Of a stretch of 64,000 bases of DNA, positions 1-7,789 are shown in pieces (positions within the stretch are counted from its first letter, which is position 1; each line of letters starts with the position of its first letter). The notes under the pieces are model-generated. The model did not search any database and was not told where the DNA came from. It saw only the letters and a program-made list of their open reading frames with translations. The DNA comes from Bacteroidia bacterium. Its GTDB lineage: Bacteria > Bacteroidota > Bacteroidia > SXHM01. The DNA lies in the NCBI GenBank assembly GCA_022072225.1, contig JAJVIC010000010.1:62001-126000 (forward strand), written 5' to 3'. A program made the position numbers and the translations under genes.

Positions 1-224
1 TATTCATCATTCACCGGAAAGTCAGAAGAATCGCAAAGAGGAATACCAAGTTTCTGTCTGCGCTCTATGGCTTTCGCATCAAAATATTCATAGGGATTGA
101 AGGTGGTGTTTTTCTTGTCTTTGAAAAATACCATATACTTGTTGTTGCCTTCAGAAAAATCTGTTTGTGCAAATGAACACAGGGCGCAAAATAAAAATGG
201 AAAGGCAACTATTTTTTTAATCAT
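1..224 (-). CDS. Subtilisin-like (S8) serine peptidase, N-terminal fragment
   Basis: The gene runs off the left edge, and only the first 74 codons are visible. It starts with a Sec signal peptide (MIKKIVAFPFLFCALCSFA, then QTDF). The next segment has the pattern KYMVFFKDK ... NPYEYFDAKAIERRQKLGIPL ... DFPVNDE (key residues only), which is the propeptide-like start of many secreted Bacteroidota S8 peptidases, often T9SS cargo. The catalytic Asp, His and Ser lie outside the window, so activity cannot be judged. It diverges from the threonine aldolase gene across a 23-bp gap. The family call rests on the N-terminal pattern alone. Confidence 0.6.
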   Translation of the reverse strand, partial: MIKKIVAFPFLFCALCSFAQTDFSEGNNKYMVFFKDKKNTTFNPYEYFDAKAIERRQKLGIPLCDSSDFPVNDE

Positions 225-247
225 AACGCTGTAAAAATATAAAATAA

Positions 248-1267
248 ATGACCATTGATTTACGAAGTGACACAGTAACCAAACCGACTAAAGCTATGCT
301 TGAAGCTATGTTCAGCGCTGAAGTAGGAGATGATGTTTTTGGAGAAGACCCGACAATAAATAAATTGGAAGAAAAATGTGCAGCATTGTTTGGAATGGAA
401 GCAGGGCTTTTTTGTTCATCAGGTACACAAACAAATCAGGTTGCAATAAAACTGCATACACAACCGGGCGATGAAGTAATTTGCGATGCCAATGCACATA
501 TTTATTATTATGAAGGTGGCGGAATTGCATTCAATGCAGGATGCTCCACAAAATTGTTGAATGGCGAGCGTGGAAAATTTACAGCACAGGATGTTGTGAA
601 TGCAATACGTGCTGATAATGTTCATTTTCCGCGCACAAGTCTGGTGGCTGTTGAAAATACGCACAACCGGGGCGGAGGAAGTATTTATGACTTCAATGAA
701 TTGGAAAAAATTGCTGAGGTGTGTAGAAAAAATCAACTTGCTTTTCATTTAGATGGAGCACGGATTTTTAATGCAATAGTTGAAACGGATAAAACGGCAA
801 AAGATTTCGGAAGAATTTTTGACACCATTTCGGTTTGCCTTTCAAAAGGTTTGGGTGCACCTGTTGGCTCAGTTTTGTTGGGAACAAAAGAAGATATTTA
901 CAAAGCACGAAGAATAAGAAAAGTATTTGGCGGTGGAATGCGTCAGGCGGGTTACCTTGCAGCAGCGGGGATTTATGCGCTTGATAATAATATCACCCGA
1001 TTAATGGAAGATCACACACGTGCAAAAAAGCTTGCTGATATTTTAAAGTCATTGCCTTACGTTGTGGAAGTAATGTTTCCCGAAACCAACATTATTTATT
1101 TCCGCCTTGCCGATAATTTTTCTGGCGTAGATTTTCAACAAAAACTTGCAGAGAATAATATCAAGGTAATTTCTCTGGATAATCAGGTTATCCGCATGGT
1201 TACGCACTTGGATTTTGGTGATGAGATGTTGGGAAGACTTGAAACGGTTCTTAAAAAACTGGGTTAA
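248..1267 (+). CDS. ltaE: Low-specificity L-threonine aldolase
   Basis: PLP-dependent fold-type I enzyme that cleaves L-threonine or L-allo-threonine to glycine and acetaldehyde in the cytoplasm. At 339 residues it has the usual family length. The N-terminus ([12 protein letters not shown]) and the GDDVFGEDP motif are diagnostic. His84 in [12 protein letters not shown] would stack on PLP, Asp169 in HLDGAR would bind the pyridine nitrogen, and Lys200 in [12 protein letters not shown] would form the Schiff base. The stop overlaps the 3' end of the convergent downstream gene by 4 bp. A glycine-producing aldolase is metabolically consistent with the glycine decarboxylase at 10-12.9 kb, but the two are not in one operon. 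Confidence 0.93.
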   Translation: MTIDLRSDTVTKPTKAMLEAMFSAEVGDDVFGEDPTINKLEEKCAALFGMEAGLFCSSGTQTNQVAIKLHTQPGDEVICDANAHIYYYEGGGIAFNAGCSTKLLNGERGKFTAQDVVNAIRADNVHFPRTSLVAVENTHNRGGGSIYDFNELEKIAEVCRKNQLAFHLDGARIFNAIVETDKTAKDFGRIFDTISVCLSKGLGAPVGSVLLGTKEDIYKARRIRKVFGGGMRQAGYLAAAGIYALDNNITRLMEDHTRAKKLADILKSLPYVVEVMFPETNIIYFRLADNFSGVDFQQKLAENNIKVISLDNQVIRMVTHLDFGDEMLGRLETVLKKLG

Positions 1268-2721
1268 TCCATTTTGGATTTAATCCAGTCATCAAAACGG
1301 ATAACCTCAAAACCTTTAGGATCCCACTGGAGTTCGTTTTCTGCTTCTTCTAATAGCTGGATGTTTTTATTTTCTTTTTCCAGGGTGTCGAAATAATCAA
1401 AATCCATTTTTGATAAGGTTTTCAGCACGTTGAAAATTACTTTGCTTCGCTGAACATTTTCTTCTTTTTGTCTTTGCAGGAGCTTGCGGAAGCTTTCGAG
1501 TTTAAAATCAAACCACTCAAAATCTCCGATTTCAACCATTATCAACAATTCAAGCATTCGCAAACCAAGCAGCCAACCTGATTTGTCTTTGTTAAGTTCA
1601 GTGCTCTCATTTAAAGTTTTCAGGGCTTTGTGGAATTCGCCTTTAGAAAATTCTAAGCAAGCTCGGAGGTACAGCCATTTTGCTGGATAAAAAGCATTTG
1701 CTTTTATAGCTGGGTGCTCAAAAACCTTTTTCAAATTGTCTTCCGCAGCTTCATAACTCTTGTTTCTGAAATAGGCGAAAAACAGGTTTTCCATTGCCAT
1801 AAATTGATTGATACCACCTTTCCTAAAAGATCGAACAGCAAATTTTGCATAGTCAACCGATTCGTCATAGCGCATCAAAGAAATCAGGTTGCTTGAAATA
1901 TTCATATTAGCCCCTGCAAGATTGGCTTGTGAATTAATGGAAGGGCTTTTTTCGATTAATTTTAGAAACTGCAGGTAATTTTCAAGTGCTTCAGCATTTT
2001 TTCTGTTCAGCGTATAGTAGTCGCCCATGGTAGCATGGTACCAAAACCCGATTTTTGGCGAATTAGTTTTTTCATAAAGACCTTTCAGTTCCTGAATAGC
2101 ATTGATTTTAAATTCAGGCTGGTTAAACATTTTATTCCCCTTAAACAGTTGAGGATAGCTGAAATAGTGGGTTATTTCCTCCATTCGGTTTAATCCGGTC
2201 ATCAATTCCAGACTTTTACGGATACTTGTGTTATAGTCTTCCAGCTTCTTTTCGCTTTTTATCCGGTGAGTCATTGTTCTTGCCAATTGTTGAGTAAGCG
2301 TTTTTTCAGCAGCAAGTTCATATTTATCAGCAAGTTGTAAGTTTCGTTCTAATATTTTTATTGCCGGTAGGTAAGCTCCGCGGGCAATTAATATATCGGC
2401 CTGGATATAGTTTCTTCTACACTCGAATTCAGCATTTGCATATTTGGTACTGAATTTTTTTGAAGCATCCTGAAGAAAAAGAATGTTTAGAACATCTTTT
2501 CTAAGACGCTCTTTTAGGTGCGAATAGGCTGAACTGTTTTTACCTGTTTTATATAGCTTTTTCAGAGCTTTTTTGTCAGTGTCAACCTTTCCTGAAGCTA
2601 TCAGATTAAATAATTCAAGCCTTTTTTTCACTTCGGCATTGCTTTCCAGCTTCAAAAAGTGAACAATAAGGCGTATTTCGCCTGGTCTCAACACTTTAAT
2701 TAATGGGACGAGTTGCTTCAT
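1264..2721 (-). CDS. Helical-repeat (TPR-like) protein of unknown function
   Basis: A 485-residue protein with no signal peptide, almost wholly alpha-helical. Helix pairs of the kind [26 protein letters not shown] and [13 protein letters not shown] look like degenerate tetratricopeptide repeats from about residue 100 to 440. The first 90 residues are Lys/Leu-rich and could be a separate helical module. Cytoplasmic proteins of this kind are common orphans in Bacteroidota, and no enzyme motif is visible. It converges with ltaE (4-bp overlap). The roughly 370 bp before its start are AT-rich and are shared with the divergent micro-gene locus. Confidence 0.65.
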   Translation of the reverse strand: MKQLVPLIKVLRPGEIRLIVHFLKLESNAEVKKRLELFNLIASGKVDTDKKALKKLYKTGKNSSAYSHLKERLRKDVLNILFLQDASKKFSTKYANAEFECRRNYIQADILIARGAYLPAIKILERNLQLADKYELAAEKTLTQQLARTMTHRIKSEKKLEDYNTSIRKSLELMTGLNRMEEITHYFSYPQLFKGNKMFNQPEFKINAIQELKGLYEKTNSPKIGFWYHATMGDYYTLNRKNAEALENYLQFLKLIEKSPSINSQANLAGANMNISSNLISLMRYDESVDYAKFAVRSFRKGGINQFMAMENLFFAYFRNKSYEAAEDNLKKVFEHPAIKANAFYPAKWLYLRACLEFSKGEFHKALKTLNESTELNKDKSGWLLGLRMLELLIMVEIGDFEWFDFKLESFRKLLQRQKEENVQRSKVIFNVLKTLSKMDFDYFDTLEKENKNIQLLEEAENELQWDPKGFEVIRFDDWIKSKMD

Positions 2722-2800
2722 CAGGCACCAATCTTATTAAAAAAATTCATCGAAGATATATTGGTCTATATCTATTTTTAAGATACCAGATGTTTATAAT

Positions 2801-3068
2801 TTTAGTCGAAAAATAGACGAATTGGTCGAAGATTAACTCGAATTAATCTACAAAATTAATGTCTTTATCTGCATTTTTTTTCAAAATACACAAATTATTC
2901 TAATTGACTTACAGTAAGTTAAGGGTGTTTTGCAAACATTTTAGACGAAAACACTTGACAAGGGGTGGCTCTTGACATACATTTGCCCCAGATTTTAGTC
3001 GAAGAAAAAACTAAGTTAATCGAAACTAAAATTTAAAAAGACTACAAAAAACAATAATTAATCGAAAC
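2801..3068. promoter_or_regulatory. Cluster of CGAA-containing short repeats upstream of the micro-gene locus
   Basis: Part of the gene-free stretch 2722-3097. The core CGAA preceded by T or A recurs at 2807, 2818 (CGA then A), 2827, 2839, 2946, 3000, 3021 and 3063, often as TTAGTCGAA, TAGACGAA or TTAATCGAA. The first four are 9-12 bp apart, close to one helical turn, as expected for a regulator array. The last copies lie in the predicted 5' leader. No regulator is identified, and chance clustering in AT-rich DNA cannot be excluded. Confidence 0.3.
2954..2985 (+). promoter_or_regulatory. Bacteroidota-type promoter for the micro-gene locus
   Basis: A full TAnnTTTG element (TACATTTG, 2978-2985) sits 20 bp downstream of CTTG (2954-2957), matching the Bacteroidota primary sigma consensus TTTG / TAnnTTTG. 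Transcription should start near 2990, leaving a leader of about 105 nt before the first ATG at 3098. The same arrangement with the same spacing recurs before the gene at 3925. Confidence 0.55.
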
Positions 3069-3097
3069 CAATTAACTAACCTAAAAAACAAAAAACC

Positions 3098-3244
3098 ATG
3101 GCAACTTTACTCGCAATCTTGTTAAGCCTGAACCTAATCACTTCAGAACAATCAAAAACAATCACTCAAGACCAAGCTGTTAGCGTAGCTAAATCAAACG
3201 GTGTAGATACTAATGGTATCATTTGGGAAACTAACGAAAAATAA
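3098..3244 (+). CDS. Tandem micro-protein, copy 1 (48 aa)
   Basis: A 48-residue protein starting MATLLAILLSLNLITSEQSK and ending GIIWETNEK. A hydrophobic segment (residues 3-14) with no basic N-region is followed by a polar tail, TITQDQAVSVAKSNGVDT. It is the first of three in-line copies (3098, 3283, 3469) with start-to-start spacings of 185 and 186 bp, each behind an A-rich leader carrying ATTAACCTAAAAA or a close variant. Copy 1 and copy 2 differ at 15 codons synonymously and only 2 non-synonymously (Ser29Thr, Ser33Ala). This is strong internal evidence of translation under purifying selection. Function is unknown. The tail vaguely recalls a PepSY-like half-repeat, but that is speculation. 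Confidence 0.75.
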   Translation: MATLLAILLSLNLITSEQSKTITQDQAVSVAKSNGVDTNGIIWETNEK

Positions 3245-3282
3245 TTGTTAATCAATACATTAACCTAAAAAATTAAGAAATC

Positions 3283-3429
3283 ATGGCAACTTTACTCGCA
3301 ATCTTATTAAGCCTTAACCTGATAACTTCAGAACAATCAAAAACAATCACCCAGGATCAAGCCGTTACTGTAGCAAAAGCAAACGGAGTTGATACTAACG
3401 GTATTATCTGGGAAACCAACGAAAAATAA
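3283..3429 (+). CDS. Tandem micro-protein, copy 2 (48 aa)
   Basis: Second copy of the 48-residue family. The first 28 residues are identical to copy 1. Position 29 is Thr and position 33 is Ala. The 38-bp spacer from copy 1 (TAATCAATACATTAACC then an A-run) is nearly duplicated before copy 3, so the duplicated unit is leader plus gene. No terminator is visible between copies, so one polycistronic transcript is likely. Function is unknown. The short hydrophobic N-terminus suggests a membrane-associated or exported peptide. Confidence 0.75.
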   Translation: MATLLAILLSLNLITSEQSKTITQDQAVTVAKANGVDTNGIIWETNEK

Positions 3430-3468
3430 TTGTTAATCAATACATTAACCTTAAAAAACTAAAAAATC

Positions 3469-3615
3469 ATGGCAACTTTACTCGCAATCCTGATAAGCCT
3501 TAATCTGATAACTTCAGAACAGTCTAAAACCATTACCCAAGATCAAGCAGTTGGGGTGGCAAAAGCAAATGGTGTTGATACAAACAATATCATTTGGGAA
3601 ACCAACGAGAAATAA
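3469..3615 (+). CDS. Tandem micro-protein, copy 3 (48 aa)
   Basis: Third copy. Against copy 2 it differs at 15 codons synonymously and 3 non-synonymously (Leu9Ile, Thr29Gly, Gly40Asn). Position 29 differs in all three copies (Ser, Thr, Gly), while the hydrophobic segment and the final IIWETNEK are invariant, so residue 29 may be the variable or exposed site. It is followed by a stretch of small hairpins rather than another copy. Confidence 0.75.
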   Translation: MATLLAILISLNLITSEQSKTITQDQAVGVAKANGVDTNNIIWETNEK

Positions 3616-3834
3616 AATTCTCGACCTCCGGGTGAAATTGAAAATAACCCGGATTTGAAAATGTGGAATGTCAGAACCTGAGAAATCGGGCTCTGAAAAA
3701 TAAAAATAAGCACGGAAAACGTATATAATCCGTGTCAATAGTGGAGCATAGTAACTATACTTAAGTTGCTGTGCATCACTTTTTTACGTGATAATATTTT
3801 TTTTATTGCGTGTCAAAAACAAGGTCTATTCTTC
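3616..3834 (+). other. Gene-free stretch with three small hairpins after the micro-genes
   Basis: No credible ORF is present. Three short inverted repeats follow one another: TCCGGGT/ACCCGGA (3627-3633 with 3647-3653), a weaker TCAGA/TCTGA pair near 3671-3696, and CACGGA/TCCGTG (3711-3716 with 3729-3734). None is followed by a strong T-run on the plus strand, although T-rich sequence appears at 3781-3812. They may form the 3' end of the micro-gene transcript or a small structured RNA. Confidence 0.35.
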
Positions 3835-3866
3835 CTTGTTATACCATTATAGTGGGGCTACTTTTG
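3835..3866 (+). promoter_or_regulatory. Bacteroidota-type promoter for the 3925 gene
   Basis: CTTG (3835-3838), 20 bp, then TACTTTTG (3859-3866) exactly matches TAnnTTTG. The spacing and the CTTG form of the upstream element are identical to the promoter at 2954, which suggests the two transcription units are expressed together. The predicted leader is about 55 nt. Confidence 0.55.
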
Positions 3867-3924
3867 GTTCAGAAATCAACAAACGGTTTCTGAAAAACAA
3901 GTAAACAATTAAAAACTTCACATT

Positions 3925-4284
3925 ATGGAACTCAGAAAATTACCAAACACAGACGCTGAAAGATTACAAGCTCTTAAAGTTGCTTACCAAAAAGCGGTAA
4001 CTACTCCTAAAGAAAATCTGGCGTTTTCATCAGACATGATGAAATATCTGAAACCATTTATCACAAAACTGAATAATGAAATCGAGTGTGGTCAAAACGA
4101 ATCGGCTTCTGCATCACTTCGCCAAATCATTGATGAGTTGTTGAGAGACATTTGGGATGAAGTTGAATATGCTTACAGCAATGTTGATAACAACCAAAAA
4201 GTTAGAATGGTAACTGAATATGGAGTGGTTTACAATCTGGCTGCTTACAACAATTTCGAATACCAATACGAAAAAGTTGCTTAA
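3925..4284 (+). CDS. Hypothetical protein, 119 aa
   Basis: A 119-residue soluble protein without signal peptide. It begins MELRKLPNTDAERLQALKVA and is mostly helical to about residue 85 (LRQIIDELLRDIWDEVEYA). The last 30 residues are aromatic-rich (Tyr-Asn-Leu-Ala-Ala-Tyr-Asn-Asn-Phe). It has its own predicted promoter and is followed after 28 bp by the 97-residue gene, so the two probably form an operon. I do not recognise the family. The regular composition and clean leader make it a real gene. Confidence 0.7.
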   Translation: MELRKLPNTDAERLQALKVAYQKAVTTPKENLAFSSDMMKYLKPFITKLNNEIECGQNESASASLRQIIDELLRDIWDEVEYAYSNVDNNQKVRMVTEYGVVYNLAAYNNFEYQYEKVA

Positions 4285-4312
4285 TCGAACCAAACAATAA
4301 AGATCTTTAATC

Positions 4313-4606
4313 ATGATCATGGAATATAACGAAGTGCTGACAGATACATTTTCAATAGAAACCGGAAACGGTCAGAACTACGGAACAGAAAAAGAAGTAT
4401 TTTTTTCTGCAGAACCATTACCATGCAGCATCATTGTTACAGATAACCAAACTCCTTGTGCCCGCGTTAATCTGCAAATCAAAAAAGGAGAATTTGAAAC
4501 CTGGCAGGATTATGACGAAGGGCAAATGATTATTTCAAAATACGTTTCAGTAAGGGCAAATTGCTCCGCTGGCGGTGGCCAAATCAAGGTCAAAATTCTT
4601 TCGTAA
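4313..4606 (+). CDS. Hypothetical beta-rich protein, 97 aa
   Basis: A 97-residue protein with no signal peptide and predicted beta character (FSIETGNGQNYG, CSIIVTDNQTPCARVNLQI, GGGQIKVKIL). It has three cysteines (positions 38, 49 and 83). Two in-frame ATGs (4313 and 4319) are possible starts; the second gives MEYNEVLTDTF. It is the likely second cistron after the 119-residue gene. Family not recognised. Confidence 0.62.
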   Translation: MIMEYNEVLTDTFSIETGNGQNYGTEKEVFFSAEPLPCSIIVTDNQTPCARVNLQIKKGEFETWQDYDEGQMIISKYVSVRANCSAGGGQIKVKILS

Positions 4607-4624
4607 CCCCATTTTTTTCTTAAT

Positions 4625-4644
4625 AACTTAGAAATAAGTTTTTT
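4625..4644 (+). terminator. Weak AT-rich hairpin with T-tail after the 4313 gene
   Basis: AACTTA (4625-4630), loop GAAA, TAAGTT (4635-4640), then TTTT. The stem has only one G-C pair, so this is a modest terminator candidate closing the accessory locus before the reductase gene. Confidence 0.35.
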
Positions 4645-4693
4645 AGCTATTTCTCTTTTTCTTGCCATTTTTGCAGCAGAAATAAAATGAAAA

Positions 4694-5419
4694 ATGGCCT
4701 ATCAATATTATGATTCAGAGGTAATCGAAATCTTAGACGAAACCGATTCGGTTAAACGTTTTTTCTTCAGAATTACCGGACTAGAAAATTTTACTTTTAA
4801 AGCGGGACAGTTTGTTATGCTTGACCTGCCGCTTAACTCAAAAGTGAATAACCGCAGTTATTCAATAGCCTCAAACCCCACTGAAAACAATGAATTTGAG
4901 TTAGTGGTAGTTTTGAAGCCTGATGGATTAGGAACCAATTACCTGTTTAACGAGCAGACTATAAAACCAGGAACAAAAGTTAAGTGCTCAAAAGCTTTGG
5001 GGAAGTTTACTTTAGACGAAAACACAGACAAAGAGATTTGTTTTATTTGTACCGGAACAGGTATTGCTCCCTTCCGAGCTATGTTGATGGATTTGGAACG
5101 AAAAGGAATACTGAAAGACAAAAAAGTAAACTTGATTTTTGGCTGCCGATTTGAAAAGGATATTCTATACAGAAAACAGTTTGAAAAATTGGCATCAGAA
5201 TTTCCAGACTTTAATTATTACCCTGTTCTTTCCCGTCAATCAGATACCTGGCAGGGTGAGAAAGGCTATGTTCATGGGGTTTACCAAAAATTATATGCCG
5301 ATAAACAGCCGGCAGTATTTTATCTCTGCGGGTGGAAAAATATGATAATGGAAGCACGGGATATACTCCATAATCTGGGTTATGATCGTAAGGATATAAA
5401 GTTTGAACTCTACGATTAA
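4694..5419 (+). CDS. FAD/NAD(P)-binding oxidoreductase (ferredoxin-NADP reductase type)
   Basis: A 241-residue flavoprotein of the FNR superfamily. Residues 1-95 form the FAD barrel, with the flavin-binding motif RSYSIAS near residue 55. Residues 100-241 form the NAD(P) domain, with GTGIAPFRAM near 120 and a C-terminal YLCGWKNMI segment. There is no 2Fe-2S domain, so the electron partner is a separate protein such as ferredoxin or flavodoxin, or the enzyme reduces flavin directly. Length and motif order match stand-alone bacterial FNR-like reductases. The stop overlaps the convergent crcB stop by 4 bp. Confidence 0.85.
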   Translation: MAYQYYDSEVIEILDETDSVKRFFFRITGLENFTFKAGQFVMLDLPLNSKVNNRSYSIASNPTENNEFELVVVLKPDGLGTNYLFNEQTIKPGTKVKCSKALGKFTLDENTDKEICFICTGTGIAPFRAMLMDLERKGILKDKKVNLIFGCRFEKDILYRKQFEKLASEFPDFNYYPVLSRQSDTWQGEKGYVHGVYQKLYADKQPAVFYLCGWKNMIMEARDILHNLGYDRKDIKFELYD

Positions 5420-5790
5420 CGAACTATTTTTTCAGAAAATAAAAAATATAAAATAGCTGAGCAGCATACAATGCTAACTACAATATTTGCTATTCCGTAA
5501 AATACATTCCCGCTTCGGAATAATTCAAGTGTTTCATAACTGAAGGTTGAAAAAGTGCTGAAACCACCGCAGAAGCCGGTTATCAGTAATAATTTAAAGG
5601 TTGAATTTTCGAGCATTTTTTCAGGAAATAAATAAAAAGTAACTCCAAATATTAAACAGCTTGAAAGGTTTGAAATAAACGTAGCAACGGGAAGACTCGA
5701 GTTAATTGCAGCAGCCACTACTGTTGAAATCCCATATCTGGCAAGGCTTCCTAAGCCTCCACCAATAAATACTGCTAATATATTCATCAT
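5416..5790 (-). CDS. crcB: Fluoride channel CrcB (Fluc)
   Basis: A 124-residue, four-helix inner-membrane protein that exports fluoride as a dual-topology dimer. The N-terminal GGGLGSLARYGIS and the central GFCGGFSTFSTFSYE motif, with the Phe-box and Na+-site residues, are diagnostic. It lies 4 bp after the PAP2 phosphatase gene, so the two are likely co-transcribed. No fluoride riboswitch can be recognised in front of it, because the upstream gene leaves no room. Confidence 0.92.
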   Translation of the reverse strand: MMNILAVFIGGGLGSLARYGISTVVAAAINSSLPVATFISNLSSCLIFGVTFYLFPEKMLENSTFKLLLITGFCGGFSTFSTFSYETLELFRSGNVFYGIANIVVSIVCCSAILYFLFSEKIVR

Positions 5791-5794
5791 GGTT

Positions 5795-6361
5795 TTATAT
5801 TTTCTGAGGCAAAAATTTTTGAGTTACTATAGCAACTAAATATCCCAGAGTTGCTCCGAAAATCATTCCGCAAACAACATCAGTAGGGTAATGTATGCCT
5901 AAATATATGCGGCTGTAACCTACAATAAACGGGAAAATAAAAATCAGCAACATATTACTTCCGAAATTATTCTTTAAAAACAAAAAAATAAAAACAGAAA
6001 TTGCCATAGTGTTTGAAGCATGAGATGAGACAAACCCGAATTGTCCGCCACAACTTCCATTTGCCAGATGAATAAAGGGCTTCAGCGTATCTTCATGGCA
6101 GGGACGTAAACGCTGAAAGTAGTTTTTAAAAAGTATTACGCTTCCCTGATCGCTTAGCGTTATAAGCAAAACAACAGCGGGGATAATGTAAATTATATTT
6201 TTCCCAACCACACGAATCATGAGATAAAGCAGAAATGCGTAAAATGGAATCCACGAAAATTTTCCGCTTATAACGACCATTATGTGGTCGAAAGCCTCTG
6301 AATTAAAGCCGTTGATGAGGAGAAAAAGTTCGCGGTCCAGTTGTTTCAGAGCTTCCAGCAT
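5795..6361 (-). CDS. PAP2-family membrane phosphatase
   Basis: A 188-residue inner-membrane protein with about five hydrophobic segments. The three PAP2 signature motifs are present: KNYFQRLRPC (KX6RP), SSHASNTMA (the PSGH equivalent, with Ser replacing Pro and Ala replacing Gly) and YSRIYLGIHYPTDV (SRX5HX3D). Such enzymes dephosphorylate undecaprenyl pyrophosphate or phosphatidic-acid-type lipids on the periplasmic face. It is the first gene of a two-gene unit with crcB. The substrate cannot be decided from sequence; undecaprenyl pyrophosphate is the common one. Confidence 0.85.
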   Translation of the reverse strand: MLEALKQLDRELFLLINGFNSEAFDHIMVVISGKFSWIPFYAFLLYLMIRVVGKNIIYIIPAVVLLITLSDQGSVILFKNYFQRLRPCHEDTLKPFIHLANGSCGGQFGFVSSHASNTMAISVFIFLFLKNNFGSNMLLIFIFPFIVGYSRIYLGIHYPTDVVCGMIFGATLGYLVAIVTQKFLPQKI

Positions 6362-6474
6362 ACAGCCCGAAGTTAAAACAGTTTTCCGAAAAAATGTTAA
6401 ATAAGAGAAGAATGGATGGTTAAATGATTTTTTTTAATGACCTTTACAATTATCAATAACCTAAATCTAACATT

Positions 6475-7719
6475 ATGAAAAAACATTTACATTTAAAAAA
6501 TCGGTTATCATTTTTTTTAGCTTCTGTTGTATTTTTATTGACAGGTACTCTCCTGCAAGCGCAGAACATTCAAACCATTAAAGGCGAAATACCTGTTGAG
6601 TTTGAGCGTATACCGTATTCAAATTCTGTATCGGGTGGCGATATTTCTTATTGGTTTAACTATGGTGAAGACATTTGGGAAATTGCTGATGCAGAAGGCG
6701 GTGATGTAAGCTATTTTCGCAATTTTCTTTTTCCCGATTCTACGGTTTTGGTTGAATTCAGTGATGGACTTGGCGCACCATGGAAACATTCACTCGGTCA
6801 GGTTTTTGACCCGGTAAGCCCTTTGTTTTCTGTATTGAGCCCGGAAGTGAATCAGTTTACTCCTTATACTTTGGATTCAATTGGGTTCTTTTATCGGTAT
6901 TATCGTTTTCAGGATTCTGCTCCCGATACTTTAATTATTCAGGTTTTTGAAAATGACAAAATTGGTTTTCAGCCTGATCCGGGTTGGACTTCAGGTGCTT
7001 CATATGCAACAGTTGAATATGATTATGAGGCACGGATAGGAAATAATCCCAGTCATCAATACACTTACCTGCTTACTAACGATGACACTATTTCAACTAC
7101 ACAAGGATATCTTACTTTTCCTGTAAATATTCCGGTAGCTGCAGGCGAAAAAGTTGCTGCTACCATTACTTACATTCCGGGAAATCCATTTAACACAGGC
7201 GATACGATTGATGTATATGTTGAGCCATCACCAACAGTGCAAAGAAATGCATTCATTGTTTATGAATACAGAGACAACGACTTTAATTTAGAACCGGAAT
7301 ATTATAACAACCAGTTAAATGCAACAACTGATGTAAGATATAATATAAATACAAACGGTTGGAACGGAAGCTATATACCCGGTACAGCGTGGAACGCTGG
7401 TTTCTATCATTTGGATATGGGTTTTTTGATTACGTTTAATCCAAGTGGAATTTCTGAAAATTCGAATCACAGCATTAACTTATATCCTAATCCTGCTGCT
7501 GATAAAATAACATTAAATATTTCGGAGTTTGGTGGTGAAAGAGTATCAGTATCTATTGTTGACGTGGCAGGAAGAGAAGTGCAGTCAGTAAATGATCAAT
7601 ACATATCTGCCGGAACTAAAAACATTGTTGTTAATACAGGAGAGTTAACTCAAGGTGTTTATTATTGTAAAATTTCAGGCCAGACATTCACAGAAACACT
7701 GAGGTTTATAAAGAAATAG
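6475..7719 (+). CDS. Secreted T9SS cargo protein, 414 aa
   Basis: It has a long signal peptide (cleaved after LLQAQ, about residue 30). A beta-rich body (residues 40-325) contains no enzyme motif I recognise. A C-terminal type A sorting domain (about 335-414) is marked by NLYPNPAADKITL, VSIVDVAGREVQ and TQGVYYCKISG, the conserved blocks that direct export through the type IX system and anchoring to A-LPS. A strong terminator follows. The body looks like a surface or adhesive domain, but its ligand is unknown. Confidence 0.82.
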   Translation: MKKHLHLKNRLSFFLASVVFLLTGTLLQAQNIQTIKGEIPVEFERIPYSNSVSGGDISYWFNYGEDIWEIADAEGGDVSYFRNFLFPDSTVLVEFSDGLGAPWKHSLGQVFDPVSPLFSVLSPEVNQFTPYTLDSIGFFYRYYRFQDSAPDTLIIQVFENDKIGFQPDPGWTSGASYATVEYDYEARIGNNPSHQYTYLLTNDDTISTTQGYLTFPVNIPVAAGEKVAATITYIPGNPFNTGDTIDVYVEPSPTVQRNAFIVYEYRDNDFNLEPEYYNNQLNATTDVRYNINTNGWNGSYIPGTAWNAGFYHLDMGFLITFNPSGISENSNHSINLYPNPAADKITLNISEFGGERVSVSIVDVAGREVQSVNDQYISAGTKNIVVNTGELTQGVYYCKISGQTFTETLRFIKK

Positions 7720-7732
7720 GCTCAATAGCATC

Positions 7733-7769
7733 AATAAAAAAGGGGACAAACTTTGTCCCCTTTTTTATT
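7733..7769 (+). terminator. Strong bidirectional terminator
   Basis: A perfect inverted repeat of 18-bp arms (7733-7750 and 7752-7769) around a single C, with core GGGGACAAA/TTTGTCCCC and A- and T-runs at the ends. It serves the plus-strand T9SS gene on its left and the minus-strand gene that ends at 7790. Confidence 0.9.
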
Positions 7770-7789
7770 GCTCACATAGTGTGAAATTA

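Noticed and set aside
3514-3738. 74-codon minus-strand frame over the third micro-gene
   Set aside because: The silent-site pattern supports the plus-strand micro-genes; this frame is not repeated in copies 1 and 2.
5791-5794. Fluoride riboswitch before crcB
   Set aside because: crcB follows the phosphatase gene after 4 bp, so no leader exists; none is seen before the phosphatase gene either.
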